26,882 nt of DNA from BMS3ABIN04 sp965554225 (GTDB lineage Bacteria > Bacteroidota > Ignavibacteria > Ignavibacteriales > Melioribacteraceae): positions 1 through 26,882 of the forward strand of contig CBEVZC010000030.1 in the NCBI GenBank assembly GCA_965554225.1, read 5' to 3'. A program made the translations under genes and the position numbers. Below, piece after piece: positions 15,551 to 24,428 of this stretch. The notes under the pieces were generated by a model. It was not told where the DNA came from. It ran no database searches and saw nothing but the letters and a program-made list of their open reading frames with translations. Within the stretch, counting starts at the first letter, position 1. Each line of letters begins with the position of its first letter.

Positions 15551-15998
15551 TTAAAATTTAAAATAATAGTGATTACTATTTTTATACTCTAATTCCTTTC
15601 CACCTGAATCTACTCATTGTCTATTTTATATTCTTACATATGCTCTCAGTATTATCTCCTTCCCCAAAATGATAAAATGAGTAAGGGTTAAAAGTTTACA
15701 GGTAAGAAACATTTTGACTAGAAAAATTTATTATATTTTAAAAATTTCCTTAGATTACTAGACAGAGTTTCAGTTGTAACGTCGATCTGAAGCCAGCGGT
15801 TTTACTCACTAGTGCTAGGTTTTGTTTGCAGAGTACAATTCTTTTATAAAACTGATCTCCATTTTGTTTTTAAGGATTGAATATTCTTATTTACAATTGT
15901 TTGATTATGCAAAAACTATTCATATCATTCATTATATTTCTTTGAGGAAATAAAAACTTTTTTAGTTTATAACTATAAGACATTAAAAAGATCATAAT
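15551..15998. other. 448-base gene-free gap
   Basis: No convincing open frame or RNA gene is seen. Near the left end (15565-15583) AATAGT-GATT-ACTATT followed by T's is a weak terminator for the agmatinase gene. Near the right end TTGATT (15901-15906), 16 bases, TATCAT (15923-15928) is a possible promoter for the NfeD-family gene. The middle (15775-15830) is locally richer in G+C than its surroundings and unexplained. Confidence 0.5.
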
Positions 15999-17318
15999 AT
16001 GAAGAGCTTAAAAATTCTAATAATCATGTTTTTGTTAGCAACTCAATTCAGCATTGCTCAAAACAAAAAAGTTTACGTAGCTGATATTGAAGGAATGATA
16101 GATCTGGGTTTAGCTCCTTACGTACAGAGAGTTGTTGAGGATGCTGAAAAAAAATCTGCTGATGCAATCATTTTCAGAATCAATACTTTCGGCGGGAGAG
16201 TTGATGCGGCAACTCAAATAAAAGATGCTATTCTCAATAGTTCGGTTAAAACTATTGCTTTTATTGATAAAAGAGCTATTTCAGCCGGAGCGCTTATTTC
16301 TTTATCGTGCGAAAAAATTATTATGGTTCCCGGAGCAACAATTGGGGCAACGACCGCAGTTGACCAAGGAGGTAAAAAACTTTCGGAAAAAGTCGAATCA
16401 TATATGCGTGCGGAAATGAGATCAACTGCGGAAAGAAGGGGACGCAGAAAGGATATTGCCGAGGGAATGGTTGATGAAAGATTAGTGGTAAAGGGAATTG
16501 TTGACAGCACTCAGTTAATTACTTTAACATCGGAAGAAGCGTTTAAATACGGTATTGCCGATTCTATTCTTTCCAATATTCATCAAGTATTAAAAGCTAA
16601 CAATCTGCAAGATGCGGAAATAATAAAAATTAAAAGTAATTGGGCGGAAGATTTTGTAAGGTTTTTGAATAATCCGATAGTTTCTTCGCTATTGATTATG
16701 ATTGGTTTGGTTGGATTATTTGTTGAGATCAAAACTCCCGGATGGGGATTGCCCGGTACAGCCGGAGTTGTTGCTTTGATATTATTTTTCGGCTCAGGTT
16801 ATATTTTACAGTTAACTTCGATTATTGAAATTATTATATTTATTATTGGAGTTATTCTGCTGCTGATTGAAATATTTGTAATTCCCGGCTTTGGTATTTT
16901 TGGAGTACTGGGAATAATTTTTATGATTGCAGGGCTATTTTTAGGGCTGCTGCCTTCTTTTCCAACATTAAATATGGGAATTCTGTCCCAAGCAATTATT
17001 CAGTTGGCTTCGTCTTTTGTTTTGGCAGGCGTTGTAATCTATTTACTCACTAAATTTTTACCTAAGACACAAATATGGAACAAACTTATTCTGCAGACAA
17101 ATATTGAGGCTCAATCAGGGTATACTTCAAATGTAGGGTTAGATCATTTAATTGGGGCAGAAGGAAAATCTTTTACAGTGTTGCGTCCTTCCGGTACGGC
17201 AATAATAAATAATAAAAGGTATGATGTTGTTACAGCCGGAGAGTATATTAAAAAGGGAACAACAATTGTTGTAACTGCAATAGAAGGTTCTAAAATAGTC
17301 GTGATGAAAAAGGGTTGA
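15999..17318 (+). CDS. NfeD-family membrane-bound ClpP-class serine protease
   Basis: 439 residues. Signal peptide (1-20), then a ClpP/crotonase-fold protease domain (about 23-215) with RINTFGGRVDAA and the catalytic-serine segment KRAISAGALIS (S95); a lysine near 131 (SEKVESYMRAEM) is the likely partner of a Ser-Lys dyad. Four to five membrane helices follow (about 228-350), then a C-terminal OB-fold NfeD domain (about 375-439: GAEGKSFTVLRPSGTAIIN). This is the long NfeD form. Homologues cleave C-terminal hydrophobic tails of stomatin/SPFH proteins and are often encoded beside one, but none is seen here. The ATG has only a weak ribosome site. The gene is convergent with the next one, with 3 bases between stops. 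Confidence 0.9.
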   Translation: MKSLKILIIMFLLATQFSIAQNKKVYVADIEGMIDLGLAPYVQRVVEDAEKKSADAIIFRINTFGGRVDAATQIKDAILNSSVKTIAFIDKRAISAGALISLSCEKIIMVPGATIGATTAVDQGGKKLSEKVESYMRAEMRSTAERRGRRKDIAEGMVDERLVVKGIVDSTQLITLTSEEAFKYGIADSILSNIHQVLKANNLQDAEIIKIKSNWAEDFVRFLNNPIVSSLLIMIGLVGLFVEIKTPGWGLPGTAGVVALILFFGSGYILQLTSIIEIIIFIIGVILLLIEIFVIPGFGIFGVLGIIFMIAGLFLGLLPSFPTLNMGILSQAIIQLASSFVLAGVVIYLLTKFLPKTQIWNKLILQTNIEAQSGYTSNVGLDHLIGAEGKSFTVLRPSGTAIINNKRYDVVTAGEYIKKGTTIVVTAIEGSKIVVMKKG

Positions 17319-17339
17319 AGTTTAGTTAGAGTTTAACCC
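17307..17339 (-). terminator. weak candidate terminator for the leftward cassette
   Basis: On the minus strand GGGTT and AACCC (17335-17339 and 17312-17316 on the plus strand) can pair around an 18-base loop, followed by five T. It lies across the convergent stop codons. The stem is short, so this is tentative. Confidence 0.3.
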
Positions 17340-18815
17340 GCCTTTAAATTTAATTAAACCTCTGCCGTTAGTTCCAATCCATAGATTGTTATATCTATCC
17401 GGATAGACCGATAAAATATCGTTTATAGGTAAATTAGAATTACTTGCATCAATAAGGCTAAATTCTACTTCATTCACAAATCTTACTAACCCGGATCTTG
17501 TTCCAATCCATAAAACATTATCATCGGCAAGATAAAACTTATTTATTAAATTATTGGGTAATCCAATATCTATTCTAAACAATCTATCCTTACGAACACG
17601 CGATATTCCACCTTTTATTCCTTCTGTTAAATTTGGTTTATGTCCTCCCCAAACAACGTTATTGTGATCAACGACTAATGCAGAAATTCTATTACCAAGA
17701 AATTGGTATGTATCACTAGAGCTTACATCCTTATAATACTTCCAATTAGAATTCCCGTCAAATTGAGCTATTCCAAATGAACTTGTTCCTATCCAAATAG
17801 AATTATCATCATGTTCAATAGCTACTGCAGTTACGAAATCACCAGGTATTCCCGAATTATTTACATTATAAGTTGTCCAATTCGATCCGTCAAATTTGGC
17901 TAAACCGCTTTTGGTTCCAATCCAGACATTTCCGTTATTATCAAAATCAAAATCAGTAACAAACTCTCCGGGTAAACCGGAATTATCTTTTGTATATACA
18001 AAAAAACCGTTAGGTGTAATTTTAACTATAGAAAAATACGTAGCTAGCCAAATATTATTATCTGCATCCTTTTTAATGCGATGAATTACGTTATCCTCTA
18101 AAGCTGAGTTCTCTTTATTAATAAATTCCCATTTACTGCCTTTTATTTTAACAAGACCTTCGTGTGATGTACCTACCCAAAGAGTATTTTCATTATCCAC
18201 TAAAATATCGGTAATCGTATTTCCGGGAATTTTTGAATTTTCATCGTTGTAAGTAACAAATTGTGAAGTATCTGGTAAAGATAAAAAAACTTGTTCTGTT
18301 ACTCCGCCGCTTAAGTTTACATAAGTACTTTCCGCTCTGTGTTCGGGATAAGTGAACTTTACTTTGTATCTATCCGGAAAAAGTAAATTTTTTGTATAAG
18401 GTGTTATTGCATCCAATAGAGAATCGTTTAAATATATTGCAGCACTGTCGGGAGTTGATTTAAAACTTATTGCACCGTAATTATTAGGATCCGAATAATA
18501 ATTGTAATAATAAGAGAACAATTGCATACTATCTGCTAGCAATGCAAATTTAATATCCGGAAATCTATTTAATCTAAGTAAAAAACTATGCTTGCCTTTG
18601 CTCAGCCATCTAACGGTATCCGGTGTTAATAATCCTGTGTTTTTCCCGTCAACAAATATTTCCGCATGATTTGGTTTTGAATCGATAAAAACTTTTGCGT
18701 TTTCGAATGTGTGGATTTCCGGTTGACTTACAGATACTTGTTTGTCGCATGAAATTATCAACAACGTTGTTAATGCTAAAATTCCAATAGTTATGATGTA
18801 TTTATTTATTCTCAT
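17322..18815 (-). CDS. lipoprotein with two PEGA domains and a seven-repeat beta-propeller
   Basis: 497 residues. A lipoprotein signal ends at C23 (LLIISC). Two PEGA-like domains follow: about 41-95 (KVFIDSKPNHAEIFVDGKNT) and 112-182 (AISFKSTPDSAAIYLNDSLL). The rest (about 195-497) is a beta-propeller with seven repeats marked by WVGT 213, WLAT 256, WIGT 298, WIGT 341, WGGH 389, WIGT 436 and WIGT 479, of the type found in the sensor part of hybrid two-component systems (Reg_prop). No kinase or membrane helix follows, so it is an anchored periplasmic or surface binding protein, not a signalling receptor. It is the last gene after the TonB-dependent receptor and DUF4249-like gene, 7 bases downstream. 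Ligand unknown. Confidence 0.85.
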   Translation of the reverse strand: MRINKYIITIGILALTTLLIISCDKQVSVSQPEIHTFENAKVFIDSKPNHAEIFVDGKNTGLLTPDTVRWLSKGKHSFLLRLNRFPDIKFALLADSMQLFSYYYNYYSDPNNYGAISFKSTPDSAAIYLNDSLLDAITPYTKNLLFPDRYKVKFTYPEHRAESTYVNLSGGVTEQVFLSLPDTSQFVTYNDENSKIPGNTITDILVDNENTLWVGTSHEGLVKIKGSKWEFINKENSALEDNVIHRIKKDADNNIWLATYFSIVKITPNGFFVYTKDNSGLPGEFVTDFDFDNNGNVWIGTKSGLAKFDGSNWTTYNVNNSGIPGDFVTAVAIEHDDNSIWIGTSSFGIAQFDGNSNWKYYKDVSSSDTYQFLGNRISALVVDHNNVVWGGHKPNLTEGIKGGISRVRKDRLFRIDIGLPNNLINKFYLADDNVLWIGTRSGLVRFVNEVEFSLIDASNSNLPINDILSVYPDRYNNLWIGTNGRGLIKFKGGLNSN

Positions 18816-18822
18816 AATAAAA

Positions 18823-19785
18823 TTATTTTAATCCCGGTATATAGCCGAAAGATCGAATATAGTCTTGGTTAAAACTAAGTGAACTTCTTTTTTTAATAAA
18901 TGAGCCAAATATACCTCTACCGCCTTGTATGTTAGTGAAATCATTTTCATTAACGGAAATTGTGAAACTGCTGCTTAAATCAGCTTTTGAAGCATAATAA
19001 CTAGTAAGATTCTTATCGTAAACAAGTACTTCAACTATAAAACCTAAAATTGTATAATTACTTTTATTCGGATCACCTTCCGATATTTCTTGTAAAGCTC
19101 TATTAAATGTTGCCATGGAAACTGTTATTTTGTTATCGTACGAAGGTTCTGGGAAAAAAGGAATATACTTTCGGTTTTCAAAAACATACCGGTGAGGAAC
19201 TACCTTTTCGTGCCTTACTTTTTTGCCGTTTTCATTTTTGAAATAAATAAAAGAATATCTAGCTGCTTTATAGAGGAATTTTTCGTTATTATTAGTAACC
19301 CATCCAACAGATACCGAGTTACCTTTCTCAGGCGGTATGTTAGATCTATTTGGTAGAAATTCTATATCTTTTGGAGTGACTGTTTTTGCGTGAAGTTTTC
19401 TTCCGTTGTCAAATTCAGCTTCAATTTCATATTCTGTATTCGGCTGAATAACGAATTTTTTATTATAGTATGCAGTTACGGAATTATTTGTACTTGAGCT
19501 GTCTAATGTGTTTAGTGTTGTGTCGGAGAAAATTTTTACCGAGTCCTGATACCAAATTCTAATATATCCGTTTTTAATAGAGCGGTCTTCTTTCTCTGAA
19601 GCCGGATCGAAGTTCTTAACCATAAAATTGTGCCCAAGATATGCTGTTTGAAAAGGATTATCGCTTTTCAAAATACAGTTAAGAATAATTTCCTCTTTCT
19701 CTTTTCCAAATGGATTAATACTTTCGTCGCATGAATAGAAGAAAAGACCGGAAAGAATAAGCAATATAAAAATAAATATTTTCAT
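18823..19785 (-). CDS. DUF4249-like lipoprotein
   Basis: 320 residues with a lipoprotein signal ending at C19 (LFFYSC). The next part reads EEIILNCILKSDNPFQTAYLGHN, then a segment on modification of strands (GYIRIWYQDSVKIF) and TEYEIEAEFDNGRKLHAKTVTP, which follows the pattern of DUF4249 proteins, commonly found directly after TonB-dependent receptors in Bacteroidota. No enzyme motif is seen. The ATG (19783-19785) overlaps the receptor stop as TAATG, so the two are translationally coupled and likely act together at the outer membrane. The family call is from pattern and context and should be tested by profile search. Confidence 0.7.
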   Translation of the reverse strand: MKIFIFILLILSGLFFYSCDESINPFGKEKEEIILNCILKSDNPFQTAYLGHNFMVKNFDPASEKEDRSIKNGYIRIWYQDSVKIFSDTTLNTLDSSSTNNSVTAYYNKKFVIQPNTEYEIEAEFDNGRKLHAKTVTPKDIEFLPNRSNIPPEKGNSVSVGWVTNNNEKFLYKAARYSFIYFKNENGKKVRHEKVVPHRYVFENRKYIPFFPEPSYDNKITVSMATFNRALQEISEGDPNKSNYTILGFIVEVLVYDKNLTSYYASKADLSSSFTISVNENDFTNIQGGRGIFGSFIKKRSSLSFNQDYIRSFGYIPGLK

Positions 19786-22046
19786 TATAATTCTAATTTA
19801 ATTGTTGCTGTTGGTAAAAATGGCAGCATGTAAACTTTTTCGCCGGTTTGACGTTTAAAAAACAAAATATTTTTTCTGTTATAAGCATTTATAATACTAA
19901 AATCCATTTCCATCTTAACAAAATTCAAATTTATTTTTTTTGAAACGGAAATATCGAGTCTATGATAATCGGGTAATCGGCCTAAATTTTTATCTCCAAG
20001 TAAAGTATATGGATCAGTTGAATCGAAATAATTTTGATTAAAATAGACATTGCTCACATAATATTTATCATAGTACCCTGTGATTTTAGTAAATGGTAAT
20101 CCAGAACCGTATATCCACATGGCGGATGCATGCCAACCTTTTCCGATGTTAAGATTTAGTCCTAAATTAAGTGCATGTCTCGAGTCAAATTTAGGATAGT
20201 AAGTCCAATTGTTAACTGTTTTAAATGTCCACGCATTTGTATAAGAAGCTGAAAACTTGAATAATGCAGTACTATAATTTAAAACAGCTTCCCAGCCATA
20301 AGCTTCACTACTACCTGAAATAAAATCCGGATCGGTTATTGAAAATTTTTGATCATTGATAATGGGTAAATTATCTGTCTTTTTATAATAAGTTTCAAAT
20401 TGAATTATTAAATTTAAAAATGGATGGGATGTTAATCCGGCAATAAAATGACGAGACTTGGACGGAGTTAAGTAAGATGGAGTTATTAACCAAGGCTCAA
20501 AAATTGTTATAATATCATCTTCATCGGAGTAGGTAAGAAGGTCTTGTTGAAATATTCCCCAGGCTCCTTTTATAGAAAGAAGAGGATTGAATGTATAAGT
20601 TACACTAATTCTGGGCTCAAAAATATCACCTTTTTGTTCTGAGAGTTGTGCCAGATTAATTCTTGACCCGATATCAATTCCCAAATTATCAAAACGTAAA
20701 AATTTATATTTGATATAAGTAACAAATCTAGTTCCGGCATTGCCGATATCCGATGTTACACCTTGCCTGTTTGTAAGTAAAAGTTTTGTTTTTACATCTT
20801 TAATTTCGATCCCAAAATCTATTTCATCTTTATTGAAAAAAACATACGAGAAGTTACTCTTTAATGATACATCCTGAACGTTGTTTTTTTGTGGTCTGAC
20901 GCTGCTAAGATTAGGAATTACTTCGCCATCAAAAGTACTTATTGAAATACCTAAATCGAAAAATGTTGGACTTTCTTGTGCAACCTGAAACCATGTAAAT
21001 CCGAATAATTTATTCTGCCAATTATAATCTTCCGACAGTTTACTTCCCCTTGTAATATTGTCCTTACTAGCGAATCCATTAATTACAAACTTAGTTCCCT
21101 TATTAAAATTCGGATTGGAATAATTACCTTCAAAAAATATATCGTAAAAATCGATTGGAATGTTTTGGTTGTTTAAGAATTTTTTAAGAATTTGGTTAGA
21201 ATATGTCTTACGTCCGGCAACTACAAAAGAACCGTGTGGTAATGGTCCTTCAACTAAACCTTTCCCGGTTAGAAAACTGCCCGAAAATTTAGCGTCATAA
21301 TTATTTTTATTTCCGTCCTTTGTAATTATATTAAGGACTGACGATAATCTACCGCCGTATTGTGCCGGGAAACCTCCTTTGTAAAATTCAACGTTTTTAA
21401 TTATATCAGGATCAAAAATGCTGAACATTCCTAAAACATGGAAAGGACTGTAGACAGATATTCCGTTGATTAAAACTAAGTTCTGATCACCCGATCCGCC
21501 GCGTACATAATACTTTGCCGAAATGTCGCCCGTTGATTTTACTCCGGCAACATATTGCAGAGATCTGAAAATATCCGTTTCAACTCCTTTTGGCATAGCC
21601 TCTAATTCTTTTATGGAAATTCTATGGAGCCCTATATCCGTTGCGTTTTTCTCCGGTACTCTAGTTCCCACTTTTTCCACAGTTTGAAGTTTGTAGCTGG
21701 CTGGGGAAAGCGCTACTCGTATTTCGGTCAATTTATTTGGTTTTACAACAGCGGTAATTTTCTTTGAATGATAGCCTATATATGAAATAATCAAATTGTA
21801 AGTTTTATTTGCTGGGATTGATCTGAATAAAAAGTATCCGTTTTCATTTGTGGATGCACCTGTTTTCAGTTCTTTTATAACGGCATTAGCATAAACCAGA
21901 GCTTCTCCGTTTGAGGAATCTGTAACTATTCCTCTTAAAGTTCCCACTCCTTGGGAGAAAAGATTTAAAGAAGTGATAAATAGAAAAAATAATACAACGT
22001 AAAATTTACTTTTAAATTTAAACACTAAAATTTCGACCAAATTCAT
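19785..22046 (-). CDS. TonB-dependent outer-membrane receptor with carboxypeptidase-like regulatory domain
   Basis: 753 residues. Signal peptide about 1-32; a carboxypeptidase-regulatory-like domain about 34-113 (GTLRGIVTDSSNGEALVYANAVI ... GYFLFRSIP); a plug domain about 135-245 with YYVRGGSGDQNLVLINGISV and FYKGGFPAQYGGRLSSVLNI; then a barrel rich in aromatic, alternating strands to the end (IKLEL). It should import a ligand across the outer membrane with TonB energy; the ligand is not evident. It is shorter than many Bacteroidota receptors (often about 1000 residues), and no SusD partner follows, so it is not a typical glycan-uptake pair. A ten-base palindrome lies upstream (22070-22079). 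No clear ribosome site. Confidence 0.92.
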   Translation of the reverse strand: MNLVEILVFKFKSKFYVVLFFLFITSLNLFSQGVGTLRGIVTDSSNGEALVYANAVIKELKTGASTNENGYFLFRSIPANKTYNLIISYIGYHSKKITAVVKPNKLTEIRVALSPASYKLQTVEKVGTRVPEKNATDIGLHRISIKELEAMPKGVETDIFRSLQYVAGVKSTGDISAKYYVRGGSGDQNLVLINGISVYSPFHVLGMFSIFDPDIIKNVEFYKGGFPAQYGGRLSSVLNIITKDGNKNNYDAKFSGSFLTGKGLVEGPLPHGSFVVAGRKTYSNQILKKFLNNQNIPIDFYDIFFEGNYSNPNFNKGTKFVINGFASKDNITRGSKLSEDYNWQNKLFGFTWFQVAQESPTFFDLGISISTFDGEVIPNLSSVRPQKNNVQDVSLKSNFSYVFFNKDEIDFGIEIKDVKTKLLLTNRQGVTSDIGNAGTRFVTYIKYKFLRFDNLGIDIGSRINLAQLSEQKGDIFEPRISVTYTFNPLLSIKGAWGIFQQDLLTYSDEDDIITIFEPWLITPSYLTPSKSRHFIAGLTSHPFLNLIIQFETYYKKTDNLPIINDQKFSITDPDFISGSSEAYGWEAVLNYSTALFKFSASYTNAWTFKTVNNWTYYPKFDSRHALNLGLNLNIGKGWHASAMWIYGSGLPFTKITGYYDKYYVSNVYFNQNYFDSTDPYTLLGDKNLGRLPDYHRLDISVSKKINLNFVKMEMDFSIINAYNRKNILFFKRQTGEKVYMLPFLPTATIKLEL

Positions 22047-22069
22047 AAAATTTCAACTATATAAGTAAA

Positions 22070-22079
22070 GATAATTATC
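22070..22079. promoter_or_regulatory. palindrome upstream of the TonB-dependent receptor
   Basis: GATAATTATC is a perfect ten-base palindrome 24-33 bases before the receptor start. It resembles overlapping Fur-type half sites (GATAAT) but does not have the usual 6-1-6 spacing; in such AT-rich DNA it could be chance. Confidence 0.25.
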
Positions 22080-22132
22080 GTTTTTAAAAAGGTAAAAAAT
22101 TAGTAGTAACATTTCTATCAGACGGTTTTAAT

Positions 22133-23155
22133 CTATAATAGTTCAATTTTATTAGTTGTTGTAGTTATTGTTGTCCGTGAACTTTTTTGCATTTTCTGCG
22201 CTGAATCCAAGGCCTCCATCATCATTGACATTGAAACATTTGTAGATGCATCGGATTTTAACAATACACCATGCAATTGATCAAAGAAAAACACACCGCT
22301 TCCTGCAATATTCGGTTCGCTAAAAGTATAAGTAACTCCTTTATCTTTAACCGTATTTTCTCCGGTCCAGGTTATTGAAAGTTCCGCATTAACCTTTGCA
22401 ATGTTCGAAGTATCTGTTTTTGCCAAATCTTTTAAACGGTAAGTTGCAGTGTTTTGAATTTGAAAAGAAGCAAAGTTGGAAGGATAACTAAATTGCCAAG
22501 ATGAATCTATTCCAACCGGTTTCTCGGAAAGAATTTTAAATAACTGCTGAATCAAAGGTATAATGCTTCCGTTAACAAGGGCATCTTTCATATTTTTTTT
22601 TGTTTTTGAAGAAAGGGTATCCGGTGCATGTTGAATTTCCAAGACGTTTTTGAAAATTTTATCGATATCATTTGCCCCTATAATTTTACCAATCGGATTA
22701 AGCTGTATTGTAAAAGGGGTTTTCTTTATCGATTCATATTCTAGAAATTTCAATCTCTCTCTTGAACTGTAGATATATTTAGAATCGTAAACAATTTCTT
22801 GTCCGTTTACATTTGCTTTGGTATATATTTTACTAATATAAACACCGATTAAAGCTATAGAATCCTTACTTATATCTTTAACATTCAGGTTAATTGTGTA
22901 TTGAATTGTCTGATTCATTTTGGAGGAAATGGTAGTATCGGTTTTAAGCGTTTCATTAGTTTCAGTTATAGTTGTAATTCTATACTTGTACTTATCACCT
23001 TTCTTGAATTTATAACGAAGCAAATATACCGGTGCCGTTTTAGAAGTAGTTTGAAGAGTTTTTGTTTCCTTTGCTTTTTGTTCAACTTTCTTTTGATTGT
23101 TGCTGCATCCTGAAATAAGTAACAATGACAATAATGTTATACCAATAAATCTCAT
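22133..23155 (-). CDS. lipoprotein of unknown function (DUF6263-like)
   Basis: 340 residues with a lipoprotein signal ending at C17 (LLLISGC). A Lys/Thr-rich linker (about 20-42) leads to a beta-rich domain starting VYLLRYKFKKGDKYKYRITT, with the later pattern FTIQLNPIGKIIGAND and PVGIDSSWQFSYP. The arrangement 'reading of K-G-x-x-Y-x-Y, then G-x-I, then G-D-S-W' is that of secreted DUF6263-type proteins, whose function is not known. AAGGAG at 5 bases fixes the ATG at 23153-23155. It follows the NamZ-family gene by 16 bases, so a cell-envelope role is likely. Confidence 0.65.
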   Translation of the reverse strand: MRFIGITLLSLLLISGCSNNQKKVEQKAKETKTLQTTSKTAPVYLLRYKFKKGDKYKYRITTITETNETLKTDTTISSKMNQTIQYTINLNVKDISKDSIALIGVYISKIYTKANVNGQEIVYDSKYIYSSRERLKFLEYESIKKTPFTIQLNPIGKIIGANDIDKIFKNVLEIQHAPDTLSSKTKKNMKDALVNGSIIPLIQQLFKILSEKPVGIDSSWQFSYPSNFASFQIQNTATYRLKDLAKTDTSNIAKVNAELSITWTGENTVKDKGVTYTFSEPNIAGSGVFFFDQLHGVLLKSDASTNVSMSMMMEALDSAQKMQKSSRTTITTTTNKIELL

Positions 23156-23171
23156 CGGTTCTCCTTACTGC

Positions 23172-24428
23172 TTAGTTGTAAAGTAAATATTTTTTTCTAA
23201 GTTTAATAAACTCGTTTAATTTCGGATTCCATGCAGAAATAATTTCTTTCGGTTCTTTACCCGCTTTTAGCATTTGAGATAATTTTGAACTTCCGTATAG
23301 TTTATCAAGCCATTTTGTCTTTAATTTGAATTTCCCGGAATAAATTTTGTTCAGAGCGTATAATAGTTTTACTCCGAGTTTAACGGGCTCAAATATGTTC
23401 TTATCCGTTATAACAATTTTCAATCCGAAACAACTTATCCCTTTATATTTGGGTCGCATTGACATATGCGGAATACTTTTGGGAGTGAACATTGCCGGAT
23501 AAAACTGTACACCTCTAATATCTAAAAGTTTGAGCTGATTTAATAGTTGTGTTGAATTAATAAAAGGTGCTCCGAAAAATATAAACGGCTGATATGTTCC
23601 GCGCCCTTCGGAAATATTTGTTCCTTCCAATAAGCACATCCCCGGGTAAACTAATTCAGCATCCGGACTTACAATATTAGGGGAAGGTTTTATCCATTTA
23701 ATTCCGCAATCATCCAAAAAGTATTTCCGCTTCCAATATTTCATTTTTACTACTGTTAGGTCTGCTTTTCGTTTGGTTTTTAAAAAATCTGAATTGTTAA
23801 ATAATTTAGCAATCTCTCCAATTGTCATTCCGTGCATGATCGGTATGGGCGCAATTCCTACAAACGACTGAAAAGATGTATCAAGAACAGGACCCTCAAC
23901 CTTATTTCCGCTAACCGGATTGGGCCTATCGAGCACAATAAACTTAATATTATTTTCTGCAGCCGATTGCAGAGCATAATAAAGTGTGGAAATGTAAGTA
24001 TAATATCTTGCCCCGATATCCTGAATATCAAAAAGTAAGACATCAATATTTTTTAACATCCCCGGTGTTGGTTTTCGTACTTTTCCATAAAGTGAATATA
24101 CCGGTAATCCCGTTGCCGAATCAATTATTTGACCGATTTTAACACCATTAGGAACATTTCCGCGGAATCCGTGTTCAGGGCTAAAGATTGCAGCTAAGTT
24201 GACGTTAGGAATTTTAATTAGCGTATCAACTATATTTGTCCCGTTACTTAAACTACCGCTCTGATTTGTTATAATTCCGATCCGTTTATTCTTAATTAGA
24301 TTAAATTGTTCTGAAAGAATTTGTTCATCACCAAGAACAACTTTTTTATTTTTCACGGCTGAAGGTTCATTCAGGCATGAAGATAAAAATATTATTATAA
24401 GTAATAAAGTTAATTTTAGCTTAATCAT
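23172..24428 (-). CDS. NamZ/DUF1343-family lipoprotein, probable exo-beta-N-acetylmuramidase
   Basis: 418 residues, lipoprotein signal ending at C18 (IFLSSC). Family segments are clear: GIITNQSG, FSPEHGFRG (83-90), DIQDIGARYYTY (134-145), LDRPNP (166-171), and the later SEGRGTYQPF, which reads as the DUF1343 C-terminal domain boundary. Characterised members (NamZ, GH171) release N-acetylmuramic acid from peptidoglycan fragments, so the likely role is cell-wall recycling, anchored in the envelope. The ATG at 24426-24428 overlaps the end of the NUDIX gene by 8 bases and no ribosome site is seen, which points to coupled translation. Exact activity is inferred from the family. Confidence 0.87.
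   Translation of the reverse strand: MIKLKLTLLLIIIFLSSCLNEPSAVKNKKVVLGDEQILSEQFNLIKNKRIGIITNQSGSLSNGTNIVDTLIKIPNVNLAAIFSPEHGFRGNVPNGVKIGQIIDSATGLPVYSLYGKVRKPTPGMLKNIDVLLFDIQDIGARYYTYISTLYYALQSAAENNIKFIVLDRPNPVSGNKVEGPVLDTSFQSFVGIAPIPIMHGMTIGEIAKLFNNSDFLKTKRKADLTVVKMKYWKRKYFLDDCGIKWIKPSPNIVSPDAELVYPGMCLLEGTNISEGRGTYQPFIFFGAPFINSTQLLNQLKLLDIRGVQFYPAMFTPKSIPHMSMRPKYKGISCFGLKIVITDKNIFEPVKLGVKLLYALNKIYSGKFKLKTKWLDKLYGSSKLSQMLKAGKEPKEIISAWNPKLNEFIKLRKKYLLYN

Noticed and set aside
15608..15685. TACTCATT and AATGAGTA inverted pair
   Set aside because: Eight bases of stem over more than 50 bases of loop; no compensating structure around it.
16214..16510. 98-residue minus-strand open frame
   Set aside because: Antisense to the protease domain of the NfeD-family gene, which has strong motifs; no independent support.
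17322..18815. Hybrid two-component sensor
   Set aside because: The propeller repeats suggest it, but the protein ends after the propeller with no membrane helix, Y_Y_Y domain, kinase or receiver.
19785..22046. SusC-type glycan uptake system
   Set aside because: No SusD-like gene follows, the receptor is short, and the next gene is DUF4249-like.
22901..23113. 70-residue plus-strand, hydrophobic-looking frame
   Set aside because: Antisense to the lipoprotein gene at 22133-23155; the hydrophobic look comes from the complement of Lys/Thr-rich codons.
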